The notes below the pieces were generated by a model. That model worked only from the letters and a program-made list of their open reading frames with translations. It was not told where the DNA came from and ran no database searches. A program made the translations under genes and the position numbers. This document shows, piece by piece, positions 41,439-49,518 of a stretch of DNA of 64,000 nt (the stretch's first letter is position 1; every line of letters begins with the position of its first letter). This DNA is from Rhodospirillaceae bacterium (GTDB taxonomy: Bacteria; Pseudomonadota; Alphaproteobacteria; Bin65), in assembly GCA_028819475.1 (NCBI GenBank), contig JAPPLJ010000026.1, positions 10,851-74,850 of the forward strand, written 5' to 3'.

Positions 41439-42038
41439 TTACTGCCGCCTTGTCTGCAAGAGTGCGACGGGAGACTGTCTGCCGAGTTCGACTACGATCC
41501 GGCACTCCCGGCTCGCAAGGGACGCAATATCGAGGCTATTCCCGAGCGAAACAACGATCCGGTGCGCGGACACCGGCACCGCCGGCCCGAGCGCCTCCAG
41601 CACCCTGGACGAGGGTACGGCGGAAATTGCCGCGATCTCTCCGTCGAAGGTTTCCGCTTTTCCGTCCGGCGTCTCCAACTCTATCGCCGCCGGCATCCCG
41701 GCCCCGATCTGCGCTGCGGCGCTTCTCTCGATCCAGACGATCGCCTGCACGGACTTTTTACTCCCGGAGTTTCCGCTCCCTGACTGGGTTTGGGCAGGTG
41801 GCACCAGGACGCCTTCCAGCGTAACGGTGTGCGCAATTATGCTACCGAAGAAAAGCCATGCCACGAGGATAACCGATAACAGGGCGATGCCGACAACAAG
41901 CAGGCGCTCGCGCGGTGTCGAAATAGTCAGCAAACGGTCGAGTTGTTCGCGTTCTTCCTTGGCTTCGGCAACAGTATTATGAAATGAGTCGAATGGATTA
42001 TTGAACACGATCGCACCCGGCCATTTCTCAGAGTTCAA
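41439..42038 (-). CDS. Short HlyD-like NHLM membrane fusion protein
   Basis: About 199 residues from a TTG at 42038 (GTG 42008 is a reasonable alternative). It has EEREQLDRLLTISTPRERLLV before a single membrane helix (LLVVGIALLSVILVAWLFFG), then VTLEGVLVPP and a beta-rich periplasmic part. The order matches NHLM HlyD-family secretion proteins, whose members are usually about twice as long. The coiled-coil hairpin that contacts an outer-membrane channel and the lipoyl half-motifs are not visible, so it is a trimmed adaptor. It heads the five-gene minus-strand operon behind a strong promoter. Confidence 0.75.
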   Translation of the reverse strand: MNSEKWPGAIVFNNPFDSFHNTVAEAKEEREQLDRLLTISTPRERLLVVGIALLSVILVAWLFFGSIIAHTVTLEGVLVPPAQTQSGSGNSGSKKSVQAIVWIERSAAAQIGAGMPAAIELETPDGKAETFDGEIAAISAVPSSRVLEALGPAVPVSAHRIVVSLGNSLDIASLASRECRIVVELGRQSPVALLQTRRQ

Positions 42039-42086
42039 GCAAGTACAAAGAAAATCTGTTTCAGCTTGAGTGAAGATTCAAGAAGT

Positions 42087-42115
42087 TATATACAATTTTG
42101 AACAATAAAGGTCAA
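42087..42115 (-). promoter_or_regulatory. Strong sigma70-type promoter of the NHLM export operon
   Basis: On the minus strand TTGACC (42115-42110) is followed after exactly 17 bases by TATATA (42092-42087), about 50 bases before the HlyD-like start. It lies in the most AT-rich stretch of the window. The -35 is identical to the other candidate promoters of the RiPP locus. This is the best promoter match I found. Confidence 0.7.
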
Positions 42116-42402
42116 GTCCGCCAGATGCCGGGCAAACCGGTGGTGTGCATCGGTTAACGGTTTGCCGCGCAGGCCGGTTTCAGTCTTGCAGTTCCGGCCA
42201 GGCGCCTTCTTTCGGGGCTTTTGTCCGGCGGCGAAATTGCGGCCGTTCGCCCGTCCGGCGTTGACCGCGACTCGAATCGTTAGTGCCTACCGCGCTTTTG
42301 CCTTGCGGCCGGCCGACTGTATCTGTGTCATAGAGGCCGGCAGAGTCGTGCAGCGCGGCGCCGAACGACGGTCGATGGAACAGCCAGCCGAAGCGGTCCA
42401 AC
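42116..42402. other. Intergenic region at the right edge of the RiPP locus
   Basis: No intact gene is present between the export-operon promoter and the VOC gene. It carries an ABC-ATPase remnant (42261-42371) on the plus strand. The composition shifts from AT-rich on the left to GC-rich on the right, consistent with a boundary of an acquired block. I see no direct repeats, att sites or integrase. Confidence 0.45.
42261..42371 (+). pseudogene. ABC-transporter ATPase C-terminal remnant
   Basis: The plus-strand frame reads TRIVSAYRAFALRPADCIC and then VIEAGRVVQRGAERR. This matches the region after Walker B in exporter ATPases, normally written IV.AHRLST...AD.I.VL..G.VVQ.G. The switch histidine has become tyrosine and nothing of the Walker or signature motifs precedes it. 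It resembles the equivalent stretch of the NHLM ABC proteins next door, so it may be a relic of another exporter copy that faced the opposite way. It runs into the VOC gene region without a functional start. Confidence 0.55.
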
Positions 42403-43020
42403 ATGATCGAGCAACTCAGCCCTGTGCCGTCGCGGCGCCACACCGGCGAAACCCCGACGCGCGGGGTGCATCACCTGGCGCTGACCACCGAGGACATGAA
42501 GGCGACCGTGGAATTCTACGTCGGCGTGCTGGGCATGCCGCTGGTCCACGCCATGAAGGTGCCGCCCGGCCTCGGCAGCGGGCCGGGCAACCGCGGCAAC
42601 CCGCCCTACGAGGAAATCCGCCACTATTTCTTCGACATGGGCAACGACGCCCTGATGGCCTTCTTCGAGATTCCGAAAGGCGCGGAGCCGCAGTCCAACC
42701 GCAACGCCGTCGGCGGCATGCAGCATGTCGCCATCGCCTGCACGCCGGCGCGCTTCCGGGACATCCTGGAACGGCTGGAACGGCACGATATCCCGAACAG
42801 CGGCCCGATCGAACAGTTGCCCGGCATGGTCGGCGTCTATCTGCGCGATCCCAACGGCATAAGGCTGGAATTCGCCTGCCAGCCGGCCCAGGGCGCGCGC
42901 CAGCGCAATATCGAAGCGGTCACCCAGACCGGGGCGGAGGCCGCGGTCGAACTCCTGACGATCGACGGCGTCGATGCGGCCTGGCTGGCCGAGTATGCCG
43001 GCGACCTGCCGGACAACTGA
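42403..43020 (+). CDS. VOC-superfamily metalloenzyme (glyoxalase/dioxygenase fold)
   Basis: A 205-residue protein of the vicinal-oxygen-chelate fold. GVHHLALTTEDMKATVEFYVGVLGMPL gives the first beta-alpha-beta-beta-beta unit with a metal-ligand His, and MQHVAIACTP..F plus VYLRDPNGIRLEF gives the second with the Glu ligand. Such enzymes are extradiol-type dioxygenases, lyases or isomerases. The start is close to a Rieske oxygenase gene (13 bases), which supports a joint aromatic-compound route. The exact reaction cannot be told. Confidence 0.85.
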   Translation: MIEQLSPVPSRRHTGETPTRGVHHLALTTEDMKATVEFYVGVLGMPLVHAMKVPPGLGSGPGNRGNPPYEEIRHYFFDMGNDALMAFFEIPKGAEPQSNRNAVGGMQHVAIACTPARFRDILERLERHDIPNSGPIEQLPGMVGVYLRDPNGIRLEFACQPAQGARQRNIEAVTQTGAEAAVELLTIDGVDAAWLAEYAGDLPDN

Positions 43021-43033
43021 GCGGGAGGAGAGC

Positions 43034-44041
43034 ATGTTCATCAGGAACGGCTGGTATGTCGCGGCGGCGGCCGGAGAGGTCGGCCGGTCGCTGCTGGCGC
43101 GCTGGATCTGCGGCGAGCCGGTGGTCATGTTCCGCAAGGAGGACGGTGCGCCGGTCGCGCTGGAGGACCGCTGCCCGCACCGCAAGACCCAGCTCTCGCT
43201 CGGCAGTCTGGTCGGCGACGAGGTGCAGTGCCTGTATCACGGGCTGCGCTTCGATTGCGACGGCGTCTGCACCTTCATTCCGGGGCAGGACAATATCCCG
43301 CCGCGCCTCAAGGCGCGGGTCTATCCGCTGTTCGAGAAATACACCTGGCTGTGGATCTGGCTCGGCGACCCGGCGCTGGCGGACCCGGAATCGATCCCCG
43401 ACTATCACTGGAACGACGCGCCGGGCTGGACGCCGGTCAGCGGCTATCTGAACTTCAGGGCCGATTACCGGCTGCTGGTCGACAATCTGCTCGACCTGAC
43501 CCACGAGACCTATGTGCATGCGCGCACGATCGGCAATATGGCGGTCGCCCATACACCGCAGCAAACCGAGGTCGACGGCGAGATCGTACACGTCACCCGA
43601 TTGATGAAGGACTGCGATCCGCCGCCGCTGTTCAAGCGGGCGCGGGGTATCGCAGGCAATATCGACCGCTGGCAGAAGATCCGGTTCGAACCACCGGCGC
43701 ATATCAAGATCGACGCCGGCGGCGCCCCGGTCACCCCGGCCGAGAAAGACAAGGTTCTGAACTGGTGGATCCTGAACGCGCTCACGCCGGAAACGGAACG
43801 GTCGACCCACTATTTCTGGGCGGTATCGCGCAACTTCTCGCAAGACGACGAAGACCTCTCGAAGATGGTGCACCAGCAGACCGTCCAGACTTTCGAGGAG
43901 GATCGCGACGTGCTGGAAAGCCAGCAGCGCATGATCGAGACCGACCCTTCCGGCGGGACTCTCCTTGCGATCAACTGCGATGCCGGCGGCGTCGCCGCGC
44001 GGCGGATCATCGACGCCCGGGTCCGCGCCGAGGCCGCTTAA
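43034..44041 (+). CDS. Rieske non-heme iron oxygenase, VanA-like
   Basis: A 335-residue oxygenase component with an excellent ribosome site (GGAGGAG). Rieske ligands are C47-x-H49 (DRCPHRK) and C66-x2-H69 (CLYHG). The mononuclear iron site is DNLLDLTHETYVH with H157 and H162. It is shorter than, but clearly paralogous in architecture to, the enzyme at 6440-7531. As there, no reductase partner gene is adjacent. O-demethylation or hydroxylation of an aromatic acid is likely. Confidence 0.93.
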   Translation: MFIRNGWYVAAAAGEVGRSLLARWICGEPVVMFRKEDGAPVALEDRCPHRKTQLSLGSLVGDEVQCLYHGLRFDCDGVCTFIPGQDNIPPRLKARVYPLFEKYTWLWIWLGDPALADPESIPDYHWNDAPGWTPVSGYLNFRADYRLLVDNLLDLTHETYVHARTIGNMAVAHTPQQTEVDGEIVHVTRLMKDCDPPPLFKRARGIAGNIDRWQKIRFEPPAHIKIDAGGAPVTPAEKDKVLNWWILNALTPETERSTHYFWAVSRNFSQDDEDLSKMVHQQTVQTFEEDRDVLESQQRMIETDPSGGTLLAINCDAGGVAARRIIDARVRAEAA

Positions 44042-44045
44042 CGTA

Positions 44046-45590
44046 TCAAGTGCCCAGCCGGTGCCTGAGCAGTTTGCCGGCCGCGTTGCGCGGCAGGGGC
44101 GTCTCCGACAGTTCGACCCGCTTCGGGATCTTGAAGCGCGCCAGCTTCCCGGCGCAGAAGCGGGCCAGTTCCGCGTCGTCCGGCGCCGCCGCGCCGGGTC
44201 TGGAAACGATCACCGCGGCCGGAACCTCTCCCCATTTCGCATCCGGCCGGCCGACGACCGCGGATTCGGCGATCGATGGATGGGTTTCGAGCACGGCCTC
44301 GACCTCCGCCGGGTAGATGTTTTCGCCGCCGGAAATGATGACGTCCCGGCTGCGGCCCCTGATCCGGAGATAGCCGCCGCTGTCGAGGCTGCCGAGATCG
44401 CCGGTGCGGTACCAGCCGCCGGCGAAGGCCTCGGCCGTCGCCGCCGGATTGCGCCAGTAGCCGGCGAACAGGTGCGGCGCCCGCACCTGGATTTCGCCGA
44501 CCGTATCGGCAGGCAGGGCCGTCCCTGCGGCGTCGGCGATGCGCACATCGGTGTGGAAGAACGGCAGCCCGGCCGCGCCGGCTTTGGCCTCGGCATGAGC
44601 GGCGTCGACGACGGTCGCCGGCCCGGCGGTTTCGGTCGTGCCGTAGGTCTGCATCACCGGTATGCCGCGCCGTCCGAAATCCCGGATCAGCTCCGGCGGC
44701 ACCGGCGCGCCGCCGGCCATGATCCAGCGCAGGCTCGAGAGGTTTGCCCGCGCGAAGCCCGGGGCGCCGAGCAGGCCCTGGAGCATGGCGGGGACGGCGA
44801 AGAAGTGGTTGACCCGCTCCGCGGCGATCAGTTCCAGAACGGCGGCCGGCTCCCAGGCCGGCGGCAGGATCGCCGTCGCGCCGGCATGGACGAAGAAGGT
44901 GACGAAGGACATGCCGCCGACATGGAACATCGGCGCCGGGATCAGGCTCGCGTCCCGGCGGCGGTAGTCCAGGGTGTGCGCCATCGTCGCCGACACCCAA
45001 TACATGCCGGCGTGGGTCATCACCGCGCCCTTCGGCCGGCCCGTCGTGCCTGAGGTGTAGACCAGCAGCAGCGGGTCGGCCGCAGCCACCGGCGCCTGGT
45101 CGCAAACGGCTGCGGTCGCGGCCGCTGCGCGCCTAGCGGCCGATTCTTCGGGCGGCGGCGGCATCGGTGCTTCGTCAAACTGCCAGACGAGTCCGATTCC
45201 GGTCCGCGCAGCAAGTGTACGGGCAAGTCCGGCGAAATCCGGATGGGCGATCAACAGCGCCGGCTCGGCGTCCGCCAGAATCCAGGCGAGTTCGTCTGCG
45301 GTCAGGCGGACGTTGAGATTGCACAGGATGGTGCCGCGGCGCGCCGCCCCGTAATACAGCGCAACGCCCTCTGCGCTGTTGCGCGAGAGCACGGCAACAC
45401 GGTCGCCCTTGCCGACCCCGGCGGCCGCAAGGGCAGCGGCGACCGCTTCGGCCCAGGCCTGCAACTGCCCGAAACTCAGGCGCAGCGACCCAGCGACGAG
45501 CCCCGGCGTGTTGCGGTCGAGCAGGGCGCGGCGCTCCAGCAGGGCGCCGACGGTCGGGACCGGTCCGGCCGGGCTTTCAGGTCCGGTCAC
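44046..45590 (-). CDS. Acyl-CoA synthetase (AMP-binding family)
   Basis: A 514-residue adenylate-forming ligase. The phosphate loop is VYTSGTTGRPKGAV, QTYGTTET is the A5 motif, GWYRTGDLG the A7 motif, and the final PLPRNAAGKLLR holds the catalytic lysine. It activates a carboxylic acid to its CoA thioester with ATP. The GTG start overlaps the stop of the upstream enoyl-CoA hydratase gene (GTGA), so the two act as a pair in degradation of a fatty or aromatic acid. It converges with the Rieske gene (4-base gap). Confidence 0.93.
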   Translation of the reverse strand: MTGPESPAGPVPTVGALLERRALLDRNTPGLVAGSLRLSFGQLQAWAEAVAAALAAAGVGKGDRVAVLSRNSAEGVALYYGAARRGTILCNLNVRLTADELAWILADAEPALLIAHPDFAGLARTLAARTGIGLVWQFDEAPMPPPPEESAARRAAAATAAVCDQAPVAAADPLLLVYTSGTTGRPKGAVMTHAGMYWVSATMAHTLDYRRRDASLIPAPMFHVGGMSFVTFFVHAGATAILPPAWEPAAVLELIAAERVNHFFAVPAMLQGLLGAPGFARANLSSLRWIMAGGAPVPPELIRDFGRRGIPVMQTYGTTETAGPATVVDAAHAEAKAGAAGLPFFHTDVRIADAAGTALPADTVGEIQVRAPHLFAGYWRNPAATAEAFAGGWYRTGDLGSLDSGGYLRIRGRSRDVIISGGENIYPAEVEAVLETHPSIAESAVVGRPDAKWGEVPAAVIVSRPGAAAPDDAELARFCAGKLARFKIPKRVELSETPLPRNAAGKLLRHRLGT

Positions 45591-46441
45591 GGTTTGCGGG
45601 AGGATGCATCCGGCCGCGCGGTTTCCCTGAACGGCCCGTCCCGCGCTTCGAGAAAGCCGCGCATGCCTTCCTTCTGCAGAACTTCCTGAAGCGCGCGCTG
45701 TTCCGGAAAATCGCCGCCAATCACCAGCGTGTCGGCCAGGGCGTGCTGCCGGATGGCGGTGCCGAAGCCCATCGCATCGTAGGCGGCGCGCAGGCTGCGC
45801 TTCTTCATCTGAAGGCCCCAGGGCGGTACCAGCGCCAGGCGCGACGCGGCGCGCATCGCTTCGTCCGCCAGCTCCTCCGGCGGAACCACCGCATTCGCCA
45901 GCCCCAGGCGGACCATCGCCTGCGCGTCCAGCGCGTCGCCGGTGTAATAGAACTCGTGCACCGCCTTGGCGTGGGTCAGGAAGGGCAGGATCAGAAACGG
46001 CGAAAGCGCGCCGTGGCGGATTTCCGGTTCCGCGAGCCGCGCGGTCTCCGAAACGATGGTCAGGTCGCCGGCCATGGCGATGGCGGCCCCGGTGCCGACC
46101 GCATGCCCGTTGACCGCCGCGATTACCGGCTGGCGCAGGTGCCAGACTTTCAGGAACAGGTCGGTATTGGCGCGGATGAGGCCCTCGAGTGCCGGGATCG
46201 AGGTGTCCTCGATCAGCGACAGATCCCAGCCGGTGGAAAAGGCGCGCTCGCCGGCTCCGGTCAGGATGACGGCGCGCACCTCGCCGTCCGCCTCGAAACC
46301 GTCGAGCGCGTGGATCAGTTCACGGTCGGTGATCGTCATGCGCAGCGCGTTCAGCTGGTCCGGCCGGTTGATGACGATCCGGCCGACCGCGCCGCCGCGT
46401 TCCAGCGCATGGCGTTCGACGAGAATGTCCCGATATTCCAA
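45587..46441 (-). CDS. Enoyl-CoA hydratase/isomerase
   Basis: A 284-residue crotonase-fold protein starting at TTG 46441 behind GGGGAGG. The oxyanion-hole segments are GAGERAFSTGWDL and VNGHAVGTGAAIAMAGDLTIV, and RHGALSPFLILPFLTHAKAVHEFYYTGDALDAQAMVRLGLANAVVP (in pieces) follows the usual order. The catalytic-glutamate position is not easily assigned, so hydratase versus isomerase or hydrolase is open. It is translationally coupled to the acyl-CoA synthetase. Confidence 0.88.
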   Translation of the reverse strand: MEYRDILVERHALERGGAVGRIVINRPDQLNALRMTITDRELIHALDGFEADGEVRAVILTGAGERAFSTGWDLSLIEDTSIPALEGLIRANTDLFLKVWHLRQPVIAAVNGHAVGTGAAIAMAGDLTIVSETARLAEPEIRHGALSPFLILPFLTHAKAVHEFYYTGDALDAQAMVRLGLANAVVPPEELADEAMRAASRLALVPPWGLQMKKRSLRAAYDAMGFGTAIRQHALADTLVIGGDFPEQRALQEVLQKEGMRGFLEARDGPFRETARPDASSRKP

Positions 46442-46587
46442 GGTCCGCCTCCCCGTCCGGTCGTCGGCCCGCGAGCCGGAACTTCTTTCACAGCGTCACT
46501 TTTTGAACTAGCATATGAAACGGTTACGAATACAGCCCAAGCGGGCGTTCCGGGATTGTCTTCGTCTCAATGGAGGAAAATTCGCTC

Positions 46588-47607
46588 ATGTATCGCACGA
46601 TTTCCGTTATTGCGGCTGCCGCCGCGCTGACCGCCGCCGGCGTGGCCCAGGCGGATACCACGATCCGGCTGGAAACCTACGCCGGCCCGCGCCATGCCAT
46701 GAATACCAACGGCTGGCCGACCTGGATCAAGGACCTGACGAAAGCCAGCGCCGGCAAGGTCAAGGTCCGGATGACCTATCCGCCGATCAACCCGCGCGTC
46801 CTCTACGACCGGGTGCGCGACGGCATCGCCGACATGGCCTGGATCACCCACGGCTACACCACGGGCCGCTTCGTGCTGACCCAGATGGTCGAACTGCCGG
46901 GCGCGGACGGCAACGCCGAGCAGATGTCCCGGGCCTTCTGGCGCACCTACACCGGCCGTTTCGGCAAGCGCGACGAGCACAAGGGCGTGCAACTTGTGGC
47001 CCTGTTCACCCACGGCCCCGGCCTGGTCCACTCCCGCGGCCCGATCGCCAACATCGGCCAGGTCAAGGGCATGAAGGTGCGCACCGGCGGCGGCGTCCAG
47101 AGCCAGATCGCCAAGCGGCTCGGCATCGTGAGCGTTTCCGCCCCGGTGACCAAGGCGCAGGAAATCCTCCAGCAGGGCGTTGCCGACGGCATCTTCTTCT
47201 CGATCGAGACGATCTACAGCTTCAAGCTGGGCGGCGTGGTAAAGCATCACTACGCGCTGCCGGGCGGCCTCTATTCGGCCAGCTTCGCCGTGGTGATGAA
47301 CCAGCGTAAATACGACGGCCTGAACGCGGCCGACAAAGCCGCGCTGAAGAAGGTCGGCGGCGAGCACATGTCCGGCATCATGGGCCGGACCTGGGACGGC
47401 GCCGACAGCCTGGCGGTCGAGAAGCTGACGGCCGCGGGCAACAAGGTCGGCGTCTTCGACGCGGCGACCGCAAAGGCCGTCAAGGCCAAGTTGGCCGGGC
47501 TCGACGACTGGTGGATCAAGCGCGCCGTGGCCGAGGGCGCCAAGGACGCCGCGGACGTGCTGAAGGCGCTGCGCGCCGAGGTCCAGAAGGTCAAGAAGGG
47601 CATGTAG
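46588..47607 (+). CDS. dctP: TRAP transporter substrate-binding protein
   Basis: A 339-residue periplasmic protein from ATG 46588, which has GGAGGA ten bases upstream (an earlier ATG at 46570 is less likely because it would precede a normal signal peptide). MYRTISVIAAAAALTAAGVAQA is the signal peptide. The mature part is a DctP/TAXI-type fold, with a DGIADMAWIT segment and a KVRTGGGVQSQIAKRLG ligand-contact region containing the conserved Arg for carboxylate binding. It feeds the DctQM permease that follows. Confidence 0.92.
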   Translation: MYRTISVIAAAAALTAAGVAQADTTIRLETYAGPRHAMNTNGWPTWIKDLTKASAGKVKVRMTYPPINPRVLYDRVRDGIADMAWITHGYTTGRFVLTQMVELPGADGNAEQMSRAFWRTYTGRFGKRDEHKGVQLVALFTHGPGLVHSRGPIANIGQVKGMKVRTGGGVQSQIAKRLGIVSVSAPVTKAQEILQQGVADGIFFSIETIYSFKLGGVVKHHYALPGGLYSASFAVVMNQRKYDGLNAADKAALKKVGGEHMSGIMGRTWDGADSLAVEKLTAAGNKVGVFDAATAKAVKAKLAGLDDWWIKRAVAEGAKDAADVLKALRAEVQKVKKGM

Positions 47608-47635
47608 GCAGGACGCGCGCAAGCGCCCTGCCGCC

Positions 47636-48169
47636 ATGCCGAACGCTTCGTCCGATTCGGCGACAGAGCTTCCGCCAGCCCGCTTCACCCAGGGAATTCA
47701 CCGGGTGTCCGGCGGGCTGGCGGGGCTGTTCCTGTTCTTCATCATGCTGGTCAGCGTGGTCGACGTGTTCGGCCGCGAACTGCTCAATGCGCCCCTGCCC
47801 GGCGGCTCTGAGATTACCGAAGTGCTGATGGCGGCGCTGATCTATGCCGGGCTGCCGTCGGTGTGCCGGCAGGAAAGCCATGTCACCATCGACCTGCTCG
47901 ATCCGTTGACGCCGGAAGCCCTGGTGCGGCCGCGCCAGATCGCGATCAACCTGGTCTGCGCCGCCATCCTCGCCGTCCTCGCGTGGCGGCTCTGGCTCTA
48001 TGCCGTCAAGATCGCCGACTACGGCGACGTCACGGAATATCTGCGGCTGCCCCAGGCGCCCCTCATCTATTACATGGCGGTGCTGGCCGGGGTCGGCGCG
48101 CTGATCTTCCTGGCGAATATCGGGCGCTATCTGCGCGGCCATACCGAGCCGGCGCCGGGGCTGATCTAG
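47636..48169 (+). CDS. dctQ: TRAP transporter small membrane subunit
   Basis: A 177-residue protein with four membrane helices, the first around LAGLFLFFIMLVSVVDVFGREL, with the DVFGRELLNAPLPGGSEITEVLMA pattern typical of DctQ. CRQESHVTIDLL is another family hallmark. It works as the small partner of DctM in sodium-driven carboxylate uptake. It sits 28 bases after dctP. Confidence 0.92.
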   Translation: MPNASSDSATELPPARFTQGIHRVSGGLAGLFLFFIMLVSVVDVFGRELLNAPLPGGSEITEVLMAALIYAGLPSVCRQESHVTIDLLDPLTPEALVRPRQIAINLVCAAILAVLAWRLWLYAVKIADYGDVTEYLRLPQAPLIYYMAVLAGVGALIFLANIGRYLRGHTEPAPGLI

Positions 48170-48191
48170 CGCGCAGCCGGCAACGCCAGCC

Positions 48192-49505
48192 ATGCTCGCC
48201 GCCGCCCTGGGCTTTGCCGTCCTCCTGGTCCTGGTCTTCCTGCGCCTGCCGATCGCCTTCGCCATGGCGCTGGTCGGCGCGGTCGGCTACGCGATCCTGA
48301 TCGACTGGCCGCCCGCCTTTTCGCTGATCGCCCAGATCGCGCGCGACACGGCGGAATCCTATGCCCTCTCGGTCGTGCCGCTGTTCATCCTGATGGGCAA
48401 TTTCGTCAGCCGGGCCGGCCTGTCGGAACAGCTCTACACCGCCTCCAACGCCTTCCTCGGCCATCGCCGCGGCGGCCTGGCGATGGCGACCATCGTCGCC
48501 TGCGGCGGCTTCAGCGCGATCTGCGGCTCGTCCCTCGCCACGGCGGCGACCATGGCCAAGGTGGCGATGCCGTCGATGCGCCGGTTCGGCTATGCCGACA
48601 GCATCGCGACCGGCTCGATCGCCGCCGGCGGCACGCTGGGCATCCTGATCCCGCCCAGCGTGGTCCTCGTCATCTACGGCCTGATCACCCAGTCCGACGT
48701 CAGCAAGCTGTTCGCCGCCGGCATCCTCCCCGGCATCGTCGGGATTCTGTTCTACGTCGGCGCGGTGCAGTTCATGATCCAGCTGAAACCGGAACTCGGC
48801 CCGCCCGGCGAGCGAACGGCTTGGCCCGAGCGCTGGCGTGCCCTGCGCGACGTCTGGGGCGTGGTGCTGCTGTTCGTCGTCGTGATCGGCGGCATTTATG
48901 TCGGCGCGTTCACGCCGACCGAGGCGGCCGGCATCGGCGCGTTCGGAGCGCTGCTGTTCACCCTGTTCAAGCGGGTGCTCGACCGCCGGATGCTGTTCCG
49001 GGTGCTGGCGGAGACCGGCGTCACCACATCCATGCTGTTCGTGGTGCTGATCGGCGCGTTGATCTTCGCCAACTTCATCAACGAAACCGGCATGCCGAAC
49101 CAGCTCGCGGAGTTCGTGCGTTCTCTGGCGATCCAGCCGATCTTCGTGATCTTCGGCATCATGGTGATCTACATCCTGCTCGGCTGCGTGTTCGAGAGCC
49201 TGTCGATGCTGCTCCTCACCGTCCCGGTCTTCGTACCGCTGATCGTGGCGCTCGCCGGCGGTCTCGGCATGACCAAAGTGGAAGTGCTGATCTGGTTCGG
49301 CATCGTCGTGGTGGTGGTGACCGAGATCAGCCTGATCACGCCGCCGGTCGGCCTGAATGTCTACGTCCTGCGCGGGGTGCTGCCCGACGTCAGCACCGGC
49401 ACCATCTTCGCCGGCGTGACGCCCTTCTGGTGCGCCGACATCCTGCGCCTCACCCTGATCGTGCTGGTGCCGCCGCTTTCGCTGTTCGTCCCGTCGCTGC
49501 TCTGA
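48192..49505 (+). CDS. dctM: TRAP transporter large membrane subunit
   Basis: A 437-residue permease with about 12 helices. DctM signatures include LFILMGNFVSRAG, CGGFSAICGSSLATAATMAKVAMPSM, AAGGTLGILIPPSVVLVIYG and VTEISLITPPVGLNVYVL. It is complete and follows dctQ by 22 bases, giving a full PQM system. The acid transported is probably an intermediate of the neighbouring catabolic genes. Confidence 0.94.
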   Translation: MLAAALGFAVLLVLVFLRLPIAFAMALVGAVGYAILIDWPPAFSLIAQIARDTAESYALSVVPLFILMGNFVSRAGLSEQLYTASNAFLGHRRGGLAMATIVACGGFSAICGSSLATAATMAKVAMPSMRRFGYADSIATGSIAAGGTLGILIPPSVVLVIYGLITQSDVSKLFAAGILPGIVGILFYVGAVQFMIQLKPELGPPGERTAWPERWRALRDVWGVVLLFVVVIGGIYVGAFTPTEAAGIGAFGALLFTLFKRVLDRRMLFRVLAETGVTTSMLFVVLIGALIFANFINETGMPNQLAEFVRSLAIQPIFVIFGIMVIYILLGCVFESLSMLLLTVPVFVPLIVALAGGLGMTKVEVLIWFGIVVVVVTEISLITPPVGLNVYVLRGVLPDVSTGTIFAGVTPFWCADILRLTLIVLVPPLSLFVPSLL

Positions 49506-49518
49506 GGCCGCGCGGGCT

